The notes: generated by a model from the sequence alone, not told the origin. A DNA stretch of 15,944 nucleotides from Conidiobolus incongruus B7586 (GCA_000697335.1 JNEM01010594.1:1-15944); one strand, 5' to 3'. Numbered from the stretch's first letter, positions 1 to 10,432 are shown. Program-made: numbers and translations.

Positions 1-921
1 AAGATCCTTCTCTCTCAAGCTGCTGCTGTTCACCCCGCTGAGTTATTCACCGTCAACCTCAAGGATAACAAGGTCTCTCCCGTTTCCAACTACGTCACCG
101 AACAATTGAAGCAATACTACCTTGCCAAGCCCGAAGAATTCTGGTTCAAGGGTGACAAAGACGAACTTGTTCAAGGTTTCATCTATAAGCCCGTCAACTT
201 CCAACCTGGTAAGAAGTATCCTCTTGCTTTCTGGATTCACGGTGGTCCTGAATCTTCCTTCAACAACAACTGGTCCACCCGCTGGAACTACCAAGTTCCT
301 CCTGGTGCTGGTTACGTTTTAGCCTATATCAACTTCCACGGTTCTCCTGGTTATGGTCAAAAGTTTACTGAATCCATTCTCAAGAACTGGGGTGGCTCTC
401 CTTTTATTGACAACATGAAGGCTCTCGATTACATCCTCAGCAAATATGATTTCATTGATGGTGAACGTGCCTGTGCTTGGGGTGCTTCCTATGGTGGTTT
501 CATGATCAATTGGATCAATGGTCACACTGATCGCTTCAAGTGTCTCATCAACCACGACGGTATGTTTGATGCCAAGCACGCCTACTACACCACTGAAGAA
601 CTCTTCTTCAATGAAAACGAATTCGGCGGTGTTCCTTTCGAAAAACCTGAATTCTACGACAAATGGAATCCTGCCAACCACATTACCAAGTGGAAGACTC
701 CCACTTTGGTCATCCATGGTGGTAAGGACTACCGTTTGGTTGATGGTGAAGGTTTGGCTACTTTCACTGCCCTCCAACGCCAAGGCATTCCTTCCAAGTT
801 GGTCTACTTCCCTGATGAAAACCACTGGGTCTTGAAGCCTGCCAACTATCTCCGCTGGCAACACGAACAACTTTCCTGGTCTGCTAACTGGACCAAGACC
901 GAGTACAAGCGTGCCGATTAA
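1..921 (+). CDS. DPP5: Dipeptidyl-peptidase V-like S9 serine peptidase (5'-truncated by window edge)
   Basis: This is the C-terminal 306 residues of a prolyl-oligopeptidase-family (S9) peptidase. The frame is open to the first base, so the start and any signal peptide lie outside the window. The alpha/beta-hydrolase core is intact: the oxyanion region WIHGGPESS comes first, then nucleophile Ser in the elbow GASYGG (codon 487-489), Asp in HGGKDYR (727-729) and His in DENHW (823-825). The stretch around the serine (GFMINWING, then INHDG and EELFF) resembles fungal secreted dipeptidyl-peptidase V, which removes dipeptides from the N-terminus of extracellular peptides. Family members are about 700 residues, so a little under half is visible. 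NWS and NWT glycosylation sequons fit secretion. No intron interrupts this part. Codons are strongly biased (GGT, AAG, AAC, TTC), as in well-expressed genes. DPP5 is favoured over acylaminoacyl-peptidase, but the missing propeller leaves some doubt. Confidence 0.9.
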   Translation, partial: KILLSQAAAVHPAELFTVNLKDNKVSPVSNYVTEQLKQYYLAKPEEFWFKGDKDELVQGFIYKPVNFQPGKKYPLAFWIHGGPESSFNNNWSTRWNYQVPPGAGYVLAYINFHGSPGYGQKFTESILKNWGGSPFIDNMKALDYILSKYDFIDGERACAWGASYGGFMINWINGHTDRFKCLINHDGMFDAKHAYYTTEELFFNENEFGGVPFEKPEFYDKWNPANHITKWKTPTLVIHGGKDYRLVDGEGLATFTALQRQGIPSKLVYFPDENHWVLKPANYLRWQHEQLSWSANWTKTEYKRAD

Positions 922-3599
922 TTTAATCATCCTTTATTACATAATACTAATTAAATTATTTATTATTTTTATCAAAATAATACCCAATAAAATATTTATT
1001 AATGATTAATCCATATTTTTGTAATTGATATTACTTTTTGCTCTCTTTGTGGTCATCATTGTATTGACATAAATCTATTTTACCTCATACAATTCAAATA
1101 TCAGTAATTTTTGACTTGAAATAGTTTTAAAATTTTAACCCATTGTAGGTTCATCATGATATGCATATGAGCATGAATTTATATCAAAACTTATTTTTAG
1201 TAATTTTATTATAAACATTTGAAGTGTAGTGTTTATTGCTAGATTAGGCTTTATTTTAAATTATAATACCTTCATATATAACAATAAAATACTACCAATA
1301 TTTTGAGTTTTATTGAATATTTGTTAATTGTAAAAATTTGATATTAGATAAATTTCTAACTTACTCATTTAATTATTCTTACAACTGTTTGAGTTAACTA
1401 TATTATTTGGCATTTTCAATAAATGTTTCAATTGGATTCAATACCTTCAAACATATTTAATGTAAAAACACAATAACGAATGTTTTATTACGAAAGTACG
1501 CTATGTTTCCAATATGACTTTGAAATTTTATCATTATGATTTTGAATTATTGGAGTTTATATTAATGATGCTTTTAGTGATTACCCAGATTAAAGATATA
1601 TAATAATTAAATATTTTGGTGTTAACTTTTATTATTTTAATACTTCATCCTCAAAACTAAAAAAATAATATTCATTCAATTGATTTCAAGATTATGTGAA
1701 AATCATCATATATAAGCATAAATCTGACATTGGCTTAACATTTGAAACTGTAATAATGTCAATTTTCATATTTGAATAGATATAATATAAAATGATATCC
1801 AAAAATATATTACCATTCTTAAATCACACTACTCCCATTCGAAATATGAGATCAATATGATAAATGTTTAATTTATATCAAGATTATTATACCATATTAT
1901 ATTACATTAATGAAGATACAATTTAAATCAAGTACTTATAGTTGCAAATACATCGCAAGAAGTGAAAATATTTTAATATCTTATTATTAAAAGTTTGATT
2001 TATATCAGATTATTCTTATTTTAAACATTTTATATTATGTCAATCATTAAAATAAAAACTTTTTATTGATTAAAAATATCATCACTTGGAATCATGGATT
2101 TCTAAACTTAAAAAGTTCATTGTTGGCTTTGAATTATATACTGGATAATAGAAAATTTAATGAAGTGATTATTGTTTGAATTTAAAATCTGACTATAATT
2201 ATATTTACTGATATATGATTTAAATTTCTAATTATTTAAAAGTATAAAATTACACTGTTCAAATATAATTTGGATAGGAAAGAATCAAAACTATATATGT
2301 AATTATAGCCTTAAATATGTTTCATTATATTAGATGAGGGGTTACTACAATGATATTTTCAGATTATTATGGTTTGTAAACGTCATTAATATCATTTTAT
2401 TGATATTTTAAATCCTAATATTTGATATATTAAAAAATTCTGATAATGATTCTAATCCATATTTTGACCATTTTATTTAATAATACAAATCATTTATTTT
2501 ATAATTTAGCTTTATATCAATGTTTGCTCCAATGTAACATAAGGTTAAAAAGTATTAGCATTAGTTCATTCATTGTAAAATCTGAAAAGGTATTAGAAAA
2601 TACTTTATAATGCTAAATATATTTTTGATTTTGAATATACTATTGAAAACTGTATTTTGAATATATCAATATTAAGCCCACAATTTATAATGTTTCATTT
2701 ACGCATTTACATTATTTTGGGTTGAACTCTTCATATGACCTATTTAAATTAAATCATAAGATCAACTACAAAACAATTAATACATTCAAATTTCTATCAT
2801 ATTTACAAAATAAATTGATATTTTGAAAGTTATCTATAATATAAATTTTATGTATTTTGTATTATTTTATCCTTATTCTGTGATTTTAAGTTCATTTCAA
2901 AAAAAATAAACGAAAAATTTTAAATTTCACATTATGTCATAAATAATCATAATTAAATATCATTATAAAATATATTCAAATCTATTATCTCTTTTTATAT
3001 AATATATTTTTGATAAAAATTAATTACTTCAAAATAAACTTTGATTTTATTTATATTGATATAGTATTTATTTTTGATAATCTATTTAGTTGTATCTTCA
3101 AACAATTTAAAATCATGATTAGATTAATTTTTCATTGATTTTAGAGTATTACTTAGGTTTGTTTTTTAATAATTTCCAATTATTACAAGATATTATTAAT
3201 TTTTGATAATTATTATTTGATATATTAGTTTATAAAAGTGTCTAAATAAAAATAACATATAGGCTAAAACAGATACAATAAATAAATGAATATTGGATAA
3301 TTGATTTAAAAATTAATATTTCAGATTAGCTTAAATAAGAAGATTTAATACATTTAGATTTAACAAAACTTTACAAAATTACAAACAAGTGATCAAAGAT
3401 AGTAAATAATTAAAGAATCCAATATAAACATTGGCAGTTTAAAATATCATAGTATTATCGAAATAGGGTTGTTATTTTAAATTACTTGGCATCTTGTCAA
3501 GATTTACCCTCTAATTAAAAGCTCTCAACCATGAGAATTAAATTCTTGTGACGTTGAGTTGTTGAATCAATATGAGATTTGAAATCAAAGAGTTATGTA
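922..3599. other. AT-rich intergenic spacer, no gene seen
   Basis: About 2.7 kb of very AT-rich DNA follows the peptidase stop. A canonical AATAAA at 986-991, 65 bp after the stop, is a plausible polyadenylation signal for the upstream gene. The rest has dense stops in all frames, no stretch with coding-like composition, no tRNA-like arms and no obvious long repeats. Near the right end are small symmetric elements: a 13-bp near-perfect palindrome at 3534-3546 and a TGACGT half-CRE at 3549-3554. These probably belong to the fimbrin promoter. Confidence 0.7.
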
Positions 3600-3790
3600 A
3601 TTTCAGCTTCCTATTGGTCCAATCACAAAGACTTGTAATGGATGATTGGATATATCAATATTAGTACTTAAATCAAACTACGCAATTCAAATAAACATTT
3701 TACTGAGAAATATAAATAGTAGGGGGTATTAATTCAAGAATTGACTATTTTGACAAGATACATATTTTAAAAATTTAAATATTATTCATT
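3600..3790 (+). promoter_or_regulatory. Fimbrin gene promoter: CCAAT boxes plus TATA box
   Basis: An 11-bp perfect palindrome at 3613-3623 consists of ATTGG and CCAAT around a single T, so it presents CCAAT boxes on both strands. A third box (ATTGG) lies at 3645-3649. A strong TATA element, TATAAATA, is at 3711-3718, about 73 bp before the fimbrin ATG. The order CCAAT, TATA, start is that of a standard RNA polymerase II promoter. CCAAT boxes in fungi are bound by the HAP/CBC complex. Binding here is inferred, not shown. Confidence 0.6.
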
Positions 3791-5894
3791 ATGAGTAGCG
3801 CTGATCCTATCAAGTTAAAGAAAAAGTTCCCTAGCTTTGGCTTAGGTGAAATTCAAACTTTAATAGATCAATTCAGGTAGCTATTATTAGATATTTGCTA
3901 TTATTAATAGATTTTAAATGTGGTATTTAGTTCTATTGACATAAGTGGCTACGGTTCTATTTCTGAAAACGACGCTTTAAAGCTTTGCCAACAAGTTTCT
4001 GAAAAGAGTACCTATGACCAAATTAGAACAACTATTAAAGAGTGTGAAACTAACGCTAATGGTACTATTGAAATTGAGGAATTTTTTGAGGTATTATCAA
4101 CTTTTAAATAGGTATATATCTTATATTTTATTAATTTATGTTCAATTAGATTGTACAAAAATTAAAGTCTGGAGCTGCTAAAGGTGTTAGCAGTACAACA
4201 AATGCTTTTAACCAAAAGGTTATCACTGTCAAAGGTTCTAACCAAGATACTGCTCATTCTATTAACGAAGACGAAAAGTACGAATTTGCTACCCATATCA
4301 ATCAAGCTCTCGTTGGAGACCCTGATCTGGGTGATCGTTTGCCTATCGATCCTAACTCTATGCAGCTCTTTGACGAGTGTAAAGGTAAGTATTAAACCCC
4401 TTCATGTTATAATTATATAGATATATAATATATTTTCTAGATGGTTTGGTTTTATCTAAACTTATCAACACTGCTGCTGCTGATACTATCGATGAACGTG
4501 TATTGAACGTTGGACCCCGTTTGAATGCCTTCAAAATGACAGAAAACAACAACTTGGTCATCAACTCTGCCAAAGCCATCGGTTGTAGTGTCGTCAATAT
4601 TGGTTCCAAGGATTTAATCGAAGGTCGTGAGCATCTTATTTTAGGTTTGATTTGGCAAATTATCAAGATTGGTCTCTTAGCTAAGATCGATCTTAAGTAT
4701 CATCCAGAACTCTATCGTTTATTAGAAGATGGTGAAGAGTTAGATGCTTTCCTCAAGCTTCCTGCTGAACAAATCCTTCTCAGATGGTTCAATTATCATT
4801 TGAAGAATGCTGGCTGGCACCGCAGAGTTACTAACTTCAGTAAGGATGTCAAGGATGGTGAAAACTATACTATTCTTTTGAATCAGCTCTCTCCTTCCCA
4901 ATGTTCACGCGCTCCCTTACAAGAATCAGATCTTTACCAAAGAGCTGAGATGGTCTTGCAAAATGCTGACGCTTTAGGCTGTAGAAAATATCTTTCCCCC
5001 AAGACTCTCGTTGGTGGAAATCCCAAATTGAACTTGGCCTTTGTTGCTAATCTTTTCAACACTCATCCTTGTCTTGAACCCCTCACGGAGGAGGAAGCTG
5101 TCGAATTGATTGTCGATGAAGGAGATGATCGTGAAGCTAGAGCTTTCACTCTTTGGCTCAACAGTTTAAATGTTGAACCCTACGTTAACAACCTTTATGA
5201 AGATGTCAAAGACGGTATTATTCTCCTCCAAGCTATGGATGTTGTCAGTCCTGGAATTGTCCAATGGAAATCCGTTAACAGACCCAAAGAAGTAGTGGAA
5301 TCACCCAAATTATCTGGAGATGAAAACGAAGAAGATGATTTCATTCCAGTATCTAGAATGAGAATTTCCAGATTCAAACAAGTTGAAAACACTAATTACT
5401 GCATTGAGCTTGGAAAAAAATTGAACTTCTCTCTTGTTGGTATTCAAGGTGCTGATATTACAGATGGTACTAAGACTCTTATTCTTGCCCTCGTCTGGCA
5501 ATTGATGAGAGCTCACGTTGTATCTACTCTCAAATCACTCTCAACCAACGGTAGAGACATTACAGATACTCAAATGGTCCAATGGGCCAATAATAAGGTC
5601 GCTCATGGTGGCAAATCCTCCAAGATTAACAACTTCCGCGATCCCTCTCTCCGTAGCGGTCGCTATCTCTTAGACCTTCTCGATAGTATGCGCCCTGGCA
5701 TTGTTGACTACTCCCTTGTAAATGACGCTCGTACCGATGAACAAGCCAAGCAGAATGCTTTATACGCCATCTCTATTGCTCGTAAGATGAATGCCACCAT
5801 CTTCTTATTGCCTGAAGACATTGTCGAAGTCAAGCCTAAGATGATTTTAACATTTATTGGTAGTTTGATGGCTATTGACAATGCTTCTCATTAA
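3791..5894 (+). CDS. SAC6: Fimbrin (plastin), actin-bundling protein, four exons
   Basis: Exons are 3791-3876, 4150-4384 and 4441-5894, with a second exon at 3931-4090 between the first two. They encode 644 residues, almost the size of yeast Sac6 (642). Fimbrin cross-links actin filaments into bundles in cortical patches and cables, supporting endocytosis and polar growth. Two degenerate EF-hands come first (loops at residues 32-43 and 68-79; the second starts with Glu instead of Asp). Four calponin-homology domains follow, roughly at residues 122-238, 269-371, 391-520 and 536-640, forming two actin-binding modules. Recognisable fimbrin motifs include DTIDERVLN, GREHLILGLIWQIIK, LLRWFNYHLK, GNPKLNLAFVANLFN and, near the end, PEDIVEVKPKM. 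Introns are 54, 59 and 56 bp, all in the 5' third, with donors GTAGCT, GTATTA and GTAAGT. Reading on past 4090 meets a stop at 4109, so the GTATTA donor is required; it joins EEFFE to IVQKLK, as in other fungal fimbrins. CH3 carries an unusual acidic insert at about residues 444-465. Confidence 0.95.
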
Positions 5895-6951
5895 ATTTAT
5901 TCAATATTTATATGTAACTTAATTAAAAGTAAATATTCTTTATCATCATTAGCATTTGTTATACAATTGTACTTATCTTTAGTCTTTTTGATATTTTTCT
6001 TATTATAATTGCTTTTTATCCATTTTTCCTGAAATTTTTAATACAAATATATTTATTTATTTTCAAATAATGTTTTCCAAAGGTATAGTATTAATCAACT
6101 AAAATGTATTATAAATTGAAAGTATTATCAATTTGTATATAATTATAAATATTATAAAAATTAAAATGATAAAAAATATCATATTGATGATATATTAAAA
6201 CACACTCATTAATACATGGACTACAGAAATATATCAAATACAATTTCACTAATTTGAGCTGCTTTTCTGAAAATATATTTATATCTTTACAAAGTTAATA
6301 TCTTTGAACTATATCATAATAGTTTTACCCTTGATTCAATTAACTCCAAAAAGTTTATTATTAATTAAAAACCAACTGATAATAGTCATTTTATGACATG
6401 ATCAATATTGGACAAAATTATGGAATAAAATATTTTACTGACCAGAACTCATAGATACTAAAATGATAGTTTGCCAATTATTTAAAATTTTGTTGAATTT
6501 TAAAATTTAACTTTAATAAGTAAATGAAACTAAACTGTTTTATCATTTATTATAATTAATACTCCTTCTATAGTAAAACTAATTTTAATACTAGATATTA
6601 AACATTCTGAAGTTCTTAATATTATATATTTCAAATATTTTTATTATTAGTTTTTTATTGGAAATATTGAATTCATTTATACTAACATTAATTGTTATCA
6701 AAATATTGGTATAATTTCCTTAAAATAATAGATTTCATATATTATAAAATTTACTTTTTTATCAAATTATTATCCAATACTTTGAATATTTTAAGTTTAA
6801 CCAAACAATTAAATCATCAATTCGATCAATTATTGTTCTCATTGCTATTGGCTAAATATGATACTTTTTACTTTGACATAAAAAAATTTATCAAAGTCAC
6901 CTTTTTTTTATCAATGATCATCTCTTAAATCATTTTAATAAATCATATAAA
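5895..6951. other. AT-rich intergenic spacer, no gene seen
   Basis: This 1.06 kb spacer lies between two same-strand genes. It must hold the fimbrin 3' end and the promoter of the next gene. I see no canonical AATAAA close to the fimbrin stop, and no CCAAT plus TATA pair as clear as the one before fimbrin. One open stretch at 6692-6928 encodes a low-complexity Phe/Leu/Ile/Lys peptide typical of chance reading in AT-rich DNA. Confidence 0.65.
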
Positions 6952-7483
6952 ATGGAACATAAAAAATCTAAATTACCTCAATATATTTTATACGGTTTTA
7001 TCATTTTAGCATTCAGTAATTTATTTAAATTATATAATATTCATATTAATTAAATATTAATTAAATTGTTTAGTCATTTATCTAATCCGAAAATATTATA
7101 TTAAAAATCGTAAATTTATCCAATTACCTAACGACGAATATGAAGATACCAACAACCATATTGATTTACCTAATCAGGAGCAGAACTTTATCAAAGATTT
7201 AGAACTCGGTTTAAACAGTGACAACTTTAATATCCATAACAATATAACGGATGGGGATAATAGACCAGGTCTCAAAGATACCGACGATATTTTAGAGATT
7301 ATGAATACAGAGGGCTGTTCTTTCGACAAAGCCAGATTAATTAGGCAGAAAAGAATGTTCCAACTGAACGGTATTGACCCCGATACAGGTATTCCATTAG
7401 ATTCCAAATTTGTTACATTTGATAGTTTGTTGGGGGATAGTACAAAACATTGGGAGGATAGCAATAATAGTAATAATAATTAA
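6952..7483 (+). CDS. UPF0357/DUF2015 family membrane-anchored protein of unknown function, two exons
   Basis: Exon 1 is 6952-7015 and exon 2 is 7074-7483, separated by a 58-bp intron with donor GTAATT and acceptor TTTAG. The product is 157 residues. A basic N-terminus (HKKSK) leads into one membrane helix at about residues 11-27. A basic stop-transfer patch follows (RKYYIKNRK), then an acidic Asn/Asp-rich spacer. The C-terminal block at residues 98-137 is conserved and contains GCSFDKARLIRQKRMFQLNG and a DSKFVTF end. That block matches what I know of the fungal UPF0357/DUF2015 family (yeast YCL012C is a member), whose role is unknown. The membrane segment only appears when the tiny first exon is joined, and the exon junction falls inside it. 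Codon use is much more AT-rich than in the peptidase and GH16 genes, suggesting low expression. The family call rests on remembered motifs. The gene model is well supported by frame and splice sites. Confidence 0.78.
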
Positions 7484-7500
7484 AGTATTTGGTATGTTTT

Positions 7501-7513
7501 ATAATATAATATA

Positions 7514-7544
<31 letters not shown>
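7501..7544. repeat. Compound AT microsatellite
   Basis: Four copies of ATAAT (7501-7520) run directly into twelve copies of AT (7521-7544). It starts 18 bp after the stop of the UPF0357 gene, so it is probably transcribed in its 3' UTR. Perfect units suggest a currently length-variable locus. Confidence 0.9.
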
Positions 7545-8005
7545 CTTTATTTTACATATATCTTCGATATAAACGCAGGATATATTTTTTTCAATACTTT
7601 ACAATCGTAATTTTTTAATGATGTCAATATAAAGTTATAAAATACTAAGATTATTTCAAATATCTACCATTCTACAAATGAATATTTTTATATGGTACAA
7701 TTATTCATTAAATAGTAAATAATAAGAATTTTTTCAAATTGTAATAAAAATAACTATCATGTTTTGATAAGATTATTAACTTTATTATTATATAAACAAT
7801 TTTTTGTGTTAATAATGTTGATAAAAATAATGTTTTAATTGAAATTGGGTAAATTTTGTATTTAATCATATAACATAATTATTAACAATGATAATATAAT
7901 AACTTGAATTATTATTTTTAGCAAAATTGTATATATCAACTTGTACAATTTTATTACTACATAGATGTTTTTATATATTTTATTATTTTGAATTAAACAT
8001 GCATA
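7545..8005. other. Convergent intergenic tail, shared 3' region
   Basis: This is the spacer between two genes that point at each other. It is AT-rich and has no coding signal. A perfect 9-bp inverted repeat (7923-7931 and 7944-7952, 12-nt loop) lies about 55-80 bp beyond the transporter stop. Minus-strand AATAAA (TTTATT on the plus strand) at 7979-7984 is about 22 bp past that stop and is a plausible poly(A) signal. Transcripts from both sides probably end here, possibly overlapping. Confidence 0.6.
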
Positions 8006-10432
8006 TTATTGATCCTGAATAGCTTTAAGCATATCCAATTTTTCTTGTAATTTGGGAATTTCAATCAGCTTATGCTCCAAAGCTTGCTTTTCTTCTTGTA
8101 GAGCTAATCTCTTTTCGGCATCCAATTCTGTGAACACATATCCTCCTTGTCCGTCATATTGGAGAATATAATTGTGGTATTTCCAAAGACTTGGACGATG
8201 TGATACTGTTAATAATGAGATATTGAGCTTAGTAGCGTGAGTGTACATAATTTCTTCGACTTCCATACTGACAGCACTGGTACATTCGTCCAAGATGGCA
8301 AACTTGGGACGATGGTAATAGAGACGAGCCATAGCAATTCTCTGCTTATCGCCACCACTCAAGGAATCTTTCCATTCGCGTTCAGTATCCCAGCCACCTT
8401 CTCTTTCTACAATATCTTTGAGCTGGACAACCTCCAAAATCTCTAAGAGATCGTCATCGGTGACGCCTCTGGCTTTCATTTGTTCCTTGGTGTGGGGATA
8501 GATAATTTGATCTCTCAAAGTACCAAGTGAAAGATAAGGTCTTTGAGGGATATAAAACATATTTTCAGAACTTGGTTTGGTTAGAGAGCCGCCATAAACA
8601 GGCCATAAACCACCCAAAATCCTAAACATGGAGCTTTTACCACATCCATTAGGACCTACTATGAGCAAGTGCATGCCTTGGCTGACATGGAAGCTCAATC
8701 CATTCAAAAGCACTTCACCAGCAGGGGACACGATGGGCACATTTTCAAAATGGATTTCATCTCCTTCTTGAACTTGGCCTCTGTGGGACATATTGACGGA
8801 TTTGACATCTTCGCCATTGGTAATCTTCTTGGATTTTTGATATTTCTCCTGCTTCATATCTTCGAACACTTCTAAAAGATCCACGACACGAGCAGTGTAA
8901 CCAGCTAACTCGCTAGCATCCTTGTAAGAGTACAGAATACGACCGAAGGAATCGGAAGAGCTTAATAAAAGGCGACGATTTGTAATAAATTCTAATCAAA
9001 TAAATAAATAAATAAATTTATACATTTAAATCACATTGCATCAATTACCTCTAGTTCTCATAGAAATAGTTTTAAGAATGCCTCCCGTTTGAATGTCTTC
9101 AAAGAACACTGGTGTTGCACACATAACTAAACCACCAGCACCCCACAAATATTTGATGATAAAATCTTCGACCATATTGTGGAAGACACGAACCCTGAAG
9201 ATTTGATTCACATGACGAACCAATCCAGAGAAGGAACCTTCGACCACCTTCTTTTCAATGTCATACCCGTTCAAAAGTGCGATCTCTTCCGAGTTCTCGA
9301 TGATTCTGGAGTGACCGAATCGGAAAATACCTTCTGCTTTCTGCTCCTCGGCAGCGAGTTTGCCGTATGGAGGAGTGATTTTGCCCAGTAACCAAGATGT
9401 AGTATGTACAAGGAAGTTCAATGCAAAGAGGGCTTCACCTCCTACGTTTCTAGAGAGTTGATAATTGTAGACGATGGCATCAATAGATGGTTTGAATAAA
9501 TTGGAGTAGAGTGTAGATAATGATGAACAGAATTTTTCAACATCGACGGTAATGCATCTACCAGTCACAATTAAAAATATATTATATAATAAATAATTCA
9601 TTATAATTACTGATCAACATTCTGAATTCTATCATCCAAATTGGTAATGGCGTAAAATGTCTTATCCTTGAGGTATCTCTCGTGAATGTATTGGGTTAAT
9701 TTAGTTCTAAATTGAATACTCAATTTGCCTTGGAGAAAAGTTAACTAAAAATAGTTAATTTAATTAATTCAATTGATGATAAATGATAAATTTGATTACC
9801 ATGCTATTCGTATACGTAGCTGGGACACCCACAGCTAGCCATAGTCCAAATTTTTTTATCATATTAGGAATATCCCCGCTAATCTAAGGTAGTATTATGA
9901 ATACACAATAATATATACTTGTTATTATATTAAAATTACCAATGTAGCAACGATTTGACCATCTAACTTGGCAACATAAAGAGATAACCAAGTTCTAAAC
10001 ACTATCCAAATATTAACACATCATTTTAACAGTATTTAATAAATACCAATTACCCATAAAGAAAGCTTGTACTATTAACAGTAAAAATTCTCTCGATTTG
10101 ACACTTGGAATAATTATATTTAATAATTTTCTAAGTCTTAAAAAGAAAATTTTATTCACCTAAATAAAATAATAAATAAACAAAAATAGATTCTACTCAA
10201 TAATACTTACACCATATTTTCTCTTAGTAAAAGCCTTAATCTCTGCCTTATCAAATTTCACAGGTTCTTTCTTCTGGTTAGATTTTGTAAATTGTCTAAA
10301 TCTCAATAAGAGATTCAAACTGATTAGAGCTATTAGAGTATTTTTAAAAAATGTCCTATGTTTGGTGTAATCGTGAACGATCCCTTGTAATAGGGTCATA
10401 TACGGATTAAACTTTCTACTGCCAGGTTCCAT
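8006..10432 (-). CDS. Peroxisomal ABCD (ALDP/PXA-type) half-size ABC transporter, seven exons
   Basis: Exons in transcript order: 10432-10211, 10159-10054, 10001-9940, 9883-9800, 9744-9611, 9557-9049 and 8991-8006. They encode 700 residues. ABCD half-transporters dimerise in the peroxisome membrane and import fatty acids or acyl-CoAs for beta-oxidation. The N-terminal domain shows hydrophobic segments near residues 32-45, 97-120, 142-158, 242-263 and 339-355. The blocks [13 protein letters not shown] and VPATYTNS match ALDP, and the family EAA-like motif is NSEEIA (291-296). The ATPase domain has Walker [10 protein letters not shown] (from 485), Q-loop YIPQRP (522), signature LSGGD (583-587), Walker B FAILDE (603-608) and H-loop SHR (637). 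It is closer to ALDP/ABCD1-2 than PMP70, judging by IVSPAGEV, the FRILGGLWP block and the tail [10 protein letters not shown]. It is shorter than human ALDP (745) and yeast Pxa1/Pxa2 (over 850). Two positions differ from the usual: NVDQ for NPDQ, and LSGGD for LSGGE. All six introns are 51-57 bp and keep frame. PXA1 versus PXA2 orthology cannot be settled. Confidence 0.95.
8998..9017. repeat. Intronic (AAAT)5 microsatellite
   Basis: Five perfect AAAT units lie within the 57-bp sixth intron (8992-9048) of the transporter gene, close to its acceptor. Read on the gene's strand they supply the T-rich tract before the TAG acceptor. Confidence 0.85.

Noticed and set aside
319-930. A long antisense frame over the peptidase gene
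   Set aside because: It mirrors the strongly biased codons of the sense gene, which keep the opposite strand free of stops. The sense frame has the full catalytic triad.
922-3480. Search for tRNAs, transposon ends, retroelement or viral fossils in the spacers
   Set aside because: By eye I found no tRNA-like arms, terminal repeats, or transposase, reverse-transcriptase or capsid-like reading frames in any spacer. Highly decayed copies could still escape notice without a repeat library search.
4091-4111. Fimbrin ending at the TAG at 4109-4111 as a small EF-hand protein
   Set aside because: The downstream exons carry all four CH domains in a compatible frame, and splicing from 4091 restores the known fimbrin continuity.
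6692-6928. A 78-codon plus-strand open frame between fimbrin and the UPF0357 gene
   Set aside because: Low-complexity Phe/Ile/Leu/Lys peptide without family resemblance. It ends just before the real gene start and shows no codon bias.
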